The notes beneath the pieces were generated by a model, which did not search any database, was not told the DNA's origin, and saw only the letters and a list, made by a program, of their open reading frames with translations. A stretch of DNA of 9,725 nt from JALOAT01 sp050179875 (lineage in GTDB: Bacteria > Pseudomonadota > Gammaproteobacteria > Thiohalomonadales > Thiohalomonadaceae). Location: NCBI GenBank assembly GCA_050179875.1, contig JBFXES010000113.1, forward strand, positions 1-9,725, read 5' to 3'. Position numbers and translations under genes: made by a program. Below are positions 5,829-9,725 of this stretch, piece by piece; positions within the stretch are counted from its first letter, which is position 1, and every line of letters starts with the position of its first letter.

Positions 5829-6527
5829 TCAGTCCACCGGGAGCCGGGCCCGCAGCGCGTCGCGGTCGTACCACCACCCGTCGGGCACCAGCACGTCGAG
5901 AATCTTTGCCAGCCGTGACAATACCAGGGCGGGATCGTTCAACTGCATGCGCTCGGTCCAGAAATCGAACAATTCCTGGCTGTCCACCCCGCTGTGTTGG
6001 CGGGCCACATTGCCGAGCAGCTGGCCGGTGAAGAACAGCAGGTCGTCACGCTTCCTGCCTTCGGCGCGCAGCTCGACCACGTAGCGCGCGGCCGCCGCCG
6101 CCACCGCGGCGCCGTCGGACTTGGGCGGGGTTTCTTCCACCAGGCGCTGCAAAATGGCCACGGACAGCTCGGGGTCGATGGGATAGGTCACGCCGAGCCA
6201 GACCCCGTGGGCCAGCGCCTTCGCCGCGTCGGGGGCATCGGTCTGGGACATGACGTCACAGGCTTGCACCGCCTGTTCCCAATCCTCCCGCGGCACCGCC
6301 AGGTCGAAGGCCTCGCGGGCGCGGGCGTAGGCCTCGTCCAGCCTTTGGAGGTCCAGCAATATATAGGCGGCGTCCAACAGCGCCCTGGTACGCGCCGACG
6401 GATCCGGGCCGGCGGCCAGCACGGCATCCAGCTCCGCCAGGCGCCGGAGCAACAGTTCGCTGGACTTCACGGCGTCCTGGGAGCACTCCGCCTCCCCGCG
6501 CAACTCGTCTTTGTTCAGGTATTTCAT
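5829..6527 (-). CDS. Uncharacterised helical-repeat (TPR-like) protein, 232 residues
   Basis: I do not recognise a named family. The protein is almost wholly alpha-helical and acidic. Residues 45-95 read like one or two tetratricopeptide units (helix A ARTRALLDAAYILLDLQRLDEAY, then ARAREAFDLAVPREDWEQAV), suggesting a protein-protein interaction surface. A second alanine-rich helical array runs 98-160, and a conserved-looking tail at 203-229 contains LAKILDVLVPDGWWYDRDAL. No signal peptide or membrane segment is seen. The ATG at 6527 was chosen because AGGAG lies 8 bases before it; the longer reading from 6776 overlaps the 58-residue gene in another frame. It starts 14 bp after that gene and ends 1 bp before the Cmx6-like gene, so it is very likely a partner of both. 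Confidence 0.85.
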   Translation of the reverse strand: MKYLNKDELRGEAECSQDAVKSSELLLRRLAELDAVLAAGPDPSARTRALLDAAYILLDLQRLDEAYARAREAFDLAVPREDWEQAVQACDVMSQTDAPDAAKALAHGVWLGVTYPIDPELSVAILQRLVEETPPKSDGAAVAAAAARYVVELRAEGRKRDDLLFFTGQLLGNVARQHSGVDSQELFDFWTERMQLNDPALVLSRLAKILDVLVPDGWWYDRDALRARLPVD

Positions 6528-6541
6528 GGCCCGGGCTCCTG

Positions 6542-6718
6542 TCAGGTAAAGGCCGCCTCCAGGCGGTCCTCCCAGTTTTCCGGGGTGTCGGGAAAGTTCG
6601 GCTTCACGTCGATGCGGAAGAACATCTCGGACTTGGCTCGCTCTCTGACGACCTCCACCAGCTCGTCGAAGGACTGGAGCTGCGGGTTCTGGATGAGCAC
6701 TTCGCTCAGGTACAGCAT
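6542..6718 (-). CDS. Small protein of unknown function, 58 residues
   Basis: The preferred start is the ATG at 6718, with AGAGGG 6 bases upstream, giving a 58-residue acidic protein beginning MLYLSEVLIQNP and ending DRLEAAFT. The frame stays open upstream to 6832, but that extension has an unusual composition (several Cys, Arg and Trp) and no better ribosome binding site. The N-terminal 30 residues look amphipathic helical (FDELVEVVRERAKSEMF), followed by FRIDVKPNFPDTPENWEDRL. It is the first gene of the minus-strand group, 14 bp before the helical-repeat gene, and faces dsrA across the 537-bp control region. The assignment rests on ribosome binding site, spacing and composition. I recognise no family. 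Confidence 0.72.
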   Translation of the reverse strand: MLYLSEVLIQNPQLQSFDELVEVVRERAKSEMFFRIDVKPNFPDTPENWEDRLEAAFT

Positions 6719-6859
6719 GTCGAGCCCTCTGCACTTTGAATGACGAAAACGTCCGACCTCGGGTATGACCGCGCAACCGGAATTCCAGTGCGCCAATTCC
6801 TTCCTTTCCACACGGGAATCGGGTAGAAACACCCGCGGCGCGGTTCAGCCCGGATAACG

Positions 6860-6877
6860 TAGCTGTTTAGTCAGCTA
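6860..6877. promoter_or_regulatory. Dyad TAGCTG-N6-CAGCTA, candidate operator
   Basis: Perfect 6-bp arms (6860-6865 and 6872-6877) flank a TTTAGT spacer, an 18-bp symmetric site of the size bound by dimeric regulators. It lies about 140 bp before the 58-residue gene and about 380 bp before dsrA, so it is better placed to control the minus-strand group. Confidence 0.4.
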
Positions 6878-6901
6878 TTTATCGCAGCGCGGGGCACGCC
6901 G

Positions 6902-6989
6902 CAAGTGGTGTCCTGCCCCAGGGGGGCCAGTGCTCCCGGGACGGGTTCCAATCGTGGTTGGGTCCAAGTGGCTGAAGCATCACCACTTG
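6902..6989. promoter_or_regulatory. Three CAAGTGG boxes, candidate regulator sites
   Basis: CAAGTGGTG (6902-6910) and CAAGTGG (6965-6971) occur on the plus strand, and CACCACTTG (6981-6989) is their inverse. The second and third boxes form an inverted pair (CAAGTGG, 11 bp, CCACTTG). The third box borders an AT-rich stretch that could contain the dsrA promoter. Confidence 0.4.
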
Positions 6990-7044
6990 TTAATATTGGA
7001 ATCGTGTTATTAGCTGGATTGATGTGGCAATTAACATATCCCGT

Positions 7045-7113
7045 TTAGGATAGCCCCCCTTCCTGCCCCTACCCCCCATTGGAAAGATACTTCAGCCCAT
7101 TAGGAACTCCTAA
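7045..7113. promoter_or_regulatory. TTAGGA boxes, with one 14-bp palindromic pair
   Basis: TTAGGA-AC-TCCTAA (7100-7113) is a dyad with perfect 6-bp arms. A single TTAGGA half site lies 55 bp upstream at 7045-7050, a distance close to a whole number of helical turns. Both are within 210 bp of the dsrA start. Confidence 0.4.
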
Positions 7114-7190
7114 ACTTCTGGCCAATTGGAGGCACTGTGCGCTCCACGGTGCTGTTCAAGCGAAATGACGTGTGCAGGGCGACCTGCAGC

Positions 7191-7224
7191 ACGTACCGGC
7201 GGAAACCCTGGGCCGGCGGTACGT
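7191..7224 (+). promoter_or_regulatory. Hairpin in the dsrA leader
   Basis: ACGTACCGGCGG (7191-7202) pairs with CCGGCGGTACGT (7213-7224) over 12 positions with one G-G mismatch, around a 10-base loop. It ends 31 bases before the dsrA ATG, leaving the Shine-Dalgarno (GGGAG, 7243-7247) free. It may stabilise the highly expressed dsr transcript or bind a regulator; there is no T-run, so it is not a simple terminator. Confidence 0.55.
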
Positions 7225-7255
7225 AACTCAACAAATCTCTACGGGAGAAAGAGTA

Positions 7256-8521
7256 ATGGCGAACAAATTGCACGACACCCCGTTGCTTGACCAACTGGAA
7301 AGTGGTCCGTGGCCGAGCTTCGTGACCGGCCTGAAGCGCCTGGCCACGGATGAGGGCAAGCCCTACGCCCCCATGATGAAGGACCTGCTGGGCCAGCTCG
7401 AAACCTCCTACCGTACCCGCAAGGGCTACTGGAAGGGCGGTACCGTGGGTGTCATCGGTTACGGCGGCGGCGTCATCCCCCGCTTTACCGAGCTGAAGGA
7501 CGAACACGAACAACCCCTGTTCCCCGAAGCTGCTGAGTTCCACACCCTGCGCATCCAGCCGCCCGCCGGCATGCATTACGATACCGCCACCCTGCGCAAG
7601 TTCTGCGACATCTGGGAGAAGTACGGTTCCGGCCTCATCGCCTTCCACGGCCAGTCCGGCGACGTGATGTTCCAGGGCGTCAAGACCGAGAACGTGCAGC
7701 CCGCTTTCGACGAGCTCAACGAGATGGGCTTCGACCTTGGCGGTGCCGGTCCCGCCGTGCGTACCGGCATGTCCTGCGTGGGTGCCGCCCGCTGCGAGCA
7801 CTCCTGCGCCAACGAGCAGCGCATTCACCGTGAACTGGTGAACAACTTCCTGGACGACATGCACCGTCCCGCCCTGCCCTACAAGATGAAGTTCAAGGTC
7901 TCGGGCTGCCCCAACGACTGCATGAACTCCATCCATCGCGCCGACTTCTCCGTGATCGGCACCTGGCGTGACGACATGCAGGTCGACCAGGCCGAGGTGA
8001 AGAACTACGTGGCCAAGAAAGGCCGCAAGTACATCATCGACAACGTCATTACCCGCTGCCCCACCAACGCGCTGTCCCTGAACGACGACGACACGCTGGC
8101 CGTGGACAACAAGAACTGCGTCCGTTGCATGCACTGCATCAACGTCATGACCAAGGCGCTGTCCCCGGGCAACGACAAGGGCGTGAGCATCCTCATCGGC
8201 GGCAAGCGCACTCTCAAGATCGGCGACCTGATGGGCACCGTCATCGTCCCCTTCATGAAGCTGGAAACCGACGAGGACTACGAGAAGCTGGTCGAGCTGG
8301 CCCAGAACACCATCGACTTCTTCGCCGAGAATGCCCTGGAACACGAGCGTACCGGTGAGATGATCGAGCGTATCGGCCTGGTCAACTTCCTCGAAGGTAT
8401 CGGCGTCGACGTTGATCCGAACATGATCAACCAGCCGCGCACCAACTCCTACGTCCGCACCGACGGCTGGGACGAGGAAGCGAAGAAGTGGTTCGAACGT
8501 AAGGCAGCCGCTGCCAACTAA
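7256..8521 (+). CDS. dsrA: Dissimilatory sulfite reductase alpha subunit, oxidative (reverse) type
   Basis: The 421-residue protein is the alpha subunit of the cytoplasmic siroheme enzyme DsrA2B2, which in sulfur oxidisers converts DsrC-bound sulfur to sulfite. The siroheme-coupled [4Fe-4S] ligands are present as C-x5-C-x37-C-x3-C (Cys174, Cys180, Cys218, Cys222), the last pair in SGCPNDC. A ferredoxin-like insert holds the second cluster with CP at 268 and CVRCMHC at 288-294. Other landmarks are GVIGYGGGVIPRF (65-77) and HTLRIQPPAGMHYDTATLRKF (96-116). The ATG at 7256 follows GGGAGAAAGAG; a reading from 7172 would run through the leader hairpin and adds residues not found in the family. Reverse type is inferred from dsrE following dsrB and the gammaproteobacterial context. 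Codons are strongly C-ending, more so than in the neighbouring genes, suggesting high expression. Confidence 0.97.
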   Translation: MANKLHDTPLLDQLESGPWPSFVTGLKRLATDEGKPYAPMMKDLLGQLETSYRTRKGYWKGGTVGVIGYGGGVIPRFTELKDEHEQPLFPEAAEFHTLRIQPPAGMHYDTATLRKFCDIWEKYGSGLIAFHGQSGDVMFQGVKTENVQPAFDELNEMGFDLGGAGPAVRTGMSCVGAARCEHSCANEQRIHRELVNNFLDDMHRPALPYKMKFKVSGCPNDCMNSIHRADFSVIGTWRDDMQVDQAEVKNYVAKKGRKYIIDNVITRCPTNALSLNDDDTLAVDNKNCVRCMHCINVMTKALSPGNDKGVSILIGGKRTLKIGDLMGTVIVPFMKLETDEDYEKLVELAQNTIDFFAENALEHERTGEMIERIGLVNFLEGIGVDVDPNMINQPRTNSYVRTDGWDEEAKKWFERKAAAAN

Positions 8522-8523
8522 TC

Positions 8524-8569
8524 GGTCCATGGACCTTGAGCGGGGCCTCGCCGGAAGGCGAAGCCCCGC
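8524..8569 (+). promoter_or_regulatory. dsrA-dsrB spacer: palindrome and GNRA hairpin
   Basis: A perfect 12-bp palindrome GGTCCATGGACC (8524-8535) starts 2 bp after the dsrA stop. It is followed by a strong hairpin: GCGGGGC (8540-8546) pairs with GCCCCGC (8563-8569), and TCGCC (8548-8552) pairs with GGCGA (8557-8561), with one C-A mismatch and a GGAA loop of the GNRA class. There is no T-run, so it is more likely a processing or 3'-end-stabilising element than a terminator. It could help set the dsrA:dsrB ratio or protect dsrA mRNA. Confidence 0.65.
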
Positions 8570-8612
8570 AAACCAAACAAGCAGCAATTTTTGAGAGAAA
8601 TCGGAGGTAATG

Positions 8613-9683
8613 ATGTCTGCTCCTCGTATGCCGATTGAGAGTGGCGTGCCGGATCCGTTTCCGTTCATGCACCCGGTGCTGAAGAAGAACTTCGGTCAGT
8701 GGAAGTACCACGAACGTCCCCGTCCCGGCGTGCTGATGCACGTCGCCAAGAGCGGCGACAAGGTCTGGACCGTCCGCGCCGGCACCCAGCGCCAGATGGA
8801 TATCTACACCGTCCGCAAGCTGGCCGACATCGCAGACCAGTTCGCCGAAGGCCACGTGCGCTTCACCATGCGCTCCAACATCGAGTTCATGGTGTCCGAC
8901 GAGGCCAAGGTTCAGCCCCTGATTGATGAGCTCCTGAAGAACGGCTTCCCCGTCGGCGGCACCGGTCCTTCCGTGACCATGATCTCCCACACCCAGGGCT
9001 GGCTGCACTGCGACATCCCCGGCACCGACGCCTCGGGCGTGGTCAAGGCACTGATGGACGAGCTGCACGAAGAGTTCATCAAGGAAGACATGCCGAACCG
9101 CGTGCACATCACCACGTCCTGCTGCCAGATCAACTGCGGCGGCCAGGGTGACATCGCCATCAACATCCAGCACACCAAGCCGCCCAAGATCAACCACGAC
9201 CTGGTTGCCAACGTGTGCGAGCGCCCCTCCGTCGTGGCGCGCTGCCCGGTGGCCGCCATCCGTCCGGCCATGGTCAACGGCAAGCCCTCGCTGGAAGTGG
9301 ACGAGAAGAAGTGCGTCTGCTGCGGCGCCTGCTTCCCGCCCTGCCCCCCGATGCAGATCAACGATCCCGAGCACTCCAAGCTCGCCATCTGGGTCGGCGG
9401 CAAGCACTCCAATGCCCGCTCCAAGCCGATGTTCCACAAGCTGGTCGCTGCCGGCCTGCCGAACAACGCCCCGCGTTGGCCGGAGGTCGCTGCCGTGGTG
9501 AAGAAGATCCTGAAGGTCTACAAGGAAGACGCGAAGGATTGGGAACGTATCGGTGACTGGGTCGAGCGTATCGGCTGGCCCCGTTTCTTCGAACTCACCG
9601 GCCTGCCGTTCACCAAGTACCACATCGACAACTGGCGCGGTGGTCGCGTGAACCTGAACGCTTCGGCCCACATCCGCTTCTGA
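8613..9683 (+). CDS. dsrB: Dissimilatory sulfite reductase beta subunit, oxidative (reverse) type
   Basis: This is the 356-residue partner of DsrA and carries the catalytic siroheme site. The ligands for the siroheme-coupled [4Fe-4S] cluster appear as Cys133, Cys170, Cys171 and Cys175 (C-x36-CC-x3-C; TTSCCQINCGG), with the spacing known from Desulfovibrio DsrB. A ferredoxin-like segment supplies the second cluster: Cys211-Pro and CVCCGAC at 234-240, followed by CP at 244-245. Substrate-side basic residues are expected in RAGTQRQMDIYT (55-66) and VRFTMRSNIEF (82-92). Two adjacent ATGs exist at 8610 and 8613; the second is preferred because GGAGG (8603-8607) is only 2 bases from the first and 5 from the second. 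It follows dsrA after 91 bp and precedes dsrE by 21 bp, all one transcript. Confidence 0.97.
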   Translation: MSAPRMPIESGVPDPFPFMHPVLKKNFGQWKYHERPRPGVLMHVAKSGDKVWTVRAGTQRQMDIYTVRKLADIADQFAEGHVRFTMRSNIEFMVSDEAKVQPLIDELLKNGFPVGGTGPSVTMISHTQGWLHCDIPGTDASGVVKALMDELHEEFIKEDMPNRVHITTSCCQINCGGQGDIAINIQHTKPPKINHDLVANVCERPSVVARCPVAAIRPAMVNGKPSLEVDEKKCVCCGACFPPCPPMQINDPEHSKLAIWVGGKHSNARSKPMFHKLVAAGLPNNAPRWPEVAAVVKKILKVYKEDAKDWERIGDWVERIGWPRFFELTGLPFTKYHIDNWRGGRVNLNASAHIRF

Positions 9684-9704
9684 GCGAAGAGGTAAGACGT
9701 TCCA

Positions 9705-9725
9705 ATGAAGTTTACGATCCAGGTT
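9705..9725 (+). CDS. dsrE: DsrE, first seven residues only (sulfurtransferase subunit)
   Basis: An ATG at 9705, with AGAGG upstream (9688-9692), opens a frame reading Met-Lys-Phe-Thr-Ile-Gln-Val to the window edge. DsrE proteins of sulfur oxidisers begin in the same way (MKF followed by a beta strand). dsrE directly follows dsrB in the standard order dsrABEFHC. DsrEFH is a hexameric sulfur carrier that passes sulfur to DsrC. Too little is present to confirm by sequence alone; the call rests mainly on position. Confidence 0.8.

Larger units (their letters stand above)
6719..7255. promoter_or_regulatory. Divergent dsr control region, 537 bp without a gene
   Basis: This stretch lies between the divergent 58-residue gene and dsrA and must hold both promoters. 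It is less GC-rich than the genes, most clearly at 6985-7050. I found four sets of symmetric elements, listed separately: a TAGCTG/CAGCTA dyad, CAAGTGG boxes, TTAGGA boxes and a leader hairpin. A C-rich tract occupies 7054-7077. No convincing sigma-70 -35/-10 pair or sigma-54 -24/-12 pair was found for dsrA; weak options lie between 6987 and 7051. No reading frame of protein-like composition is present. Confidence 0.6.

Noticed and set aside
5829..6776. 315-residue version of the helical-repeat protein
   Set aside because: The extension overlaps the 58-residue gene in another frame and is Arg/Pro/Gly-rich; AGGAG marks the ATG at 6527.
7025..7045. Sigma-54 promoter, suggested by TGGCA at 7025
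   Set aside because: The required GC element at the -12 position is absent at the right spacing.
7100..8668. A 522-residue open frame on the minus strand opposite dsrA
   Set aside because: It is the mirror of the strongly C-ending codon bias of dsrA: Val, Gly, Leu and His dominate and no family is recognisable. The plus-strand frame carries all DsrA ligands.
8427..9671. A 414-residue open frame on the minus strand opposite dsrB
   Set aside because: Same effect of codon bias in dsrB; the translation is Val/Gly/Leu/Asp-rich with no domain.

Overview
The window comes from a GC-rich (roughly 60-65% G+C by eye) sulfur-oxidising bacterium, most likely a gammaproteobacterium of the Chromatiales/Ectothiorhodospiraceae type. 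Two things point there. The left part carries the gammaproteobacterial housekeeping string tmk-holB-pilZ-tatD. The right end opens an oxidative (reverse) dissimilatory sulfite reductase cluster, dsrA-dsrB followed by the first codons of dsrE; dsrE does not normally follow dsrAB in sulfate reducers. No protein or genome search was possible, so the taxon is inferred from gene order and remembered family sequences.

Layout. Positions 1-2650, minus strand: tmk, holB, pilZ and a TatD-family DNase (cut by the window edge), overlapping or tightly spaced, so probably one transcript. 2705-3292, minus: a conserved protein of unknown function, divergent from 3408-4439, plus: a 343-residue uncharacterised protein. 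4440-4772 has no gene. It holds two direct copies of a ~70-bp repeat, a partner in inverted orientation, a separate hairpin and a strong bidirectional terminator.

4773-6718, minus: four genes transcribed away from dsrA. In transcription order they are a 58-residue small protein, a 232-residue helical-repeat protein, a Cas6/Cmx6-like RAMP protein, and a DsrC/TusE-family protein lacking both functional cysteines (RspA-like). The first three are tightly packed (14-bp and 1-bp gaps). The fourth also has a plausible promoter of its own. 6719-7255 is a 537-bp divergent control region with several dyad symmetries and a hairpin just before dsrA. 7256-9683, plus: dsrA and dsrB with all expected siroheme and iron-sulfur ligands, separated by a hairpin-bearing spacer; dsrE starts at 9705.

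How it fits together. DsrAB oxidises reduced sulfur bound to DsrC to sulfite, and DsrEFH (beginning at the edge) passes sulfur to DsrC. The most interesting part is the divergent minus-strand group: a CRISPR-type RNA-processing fold with no CRISPR array or other cas gene in view, next to a DsrC paralogue that cannot carry sulfur. The simplest inference is a regulatory or RNA-binding module tied to sulfur oxidation, not an immune system. That is inference from context and motifs and has not been shown.
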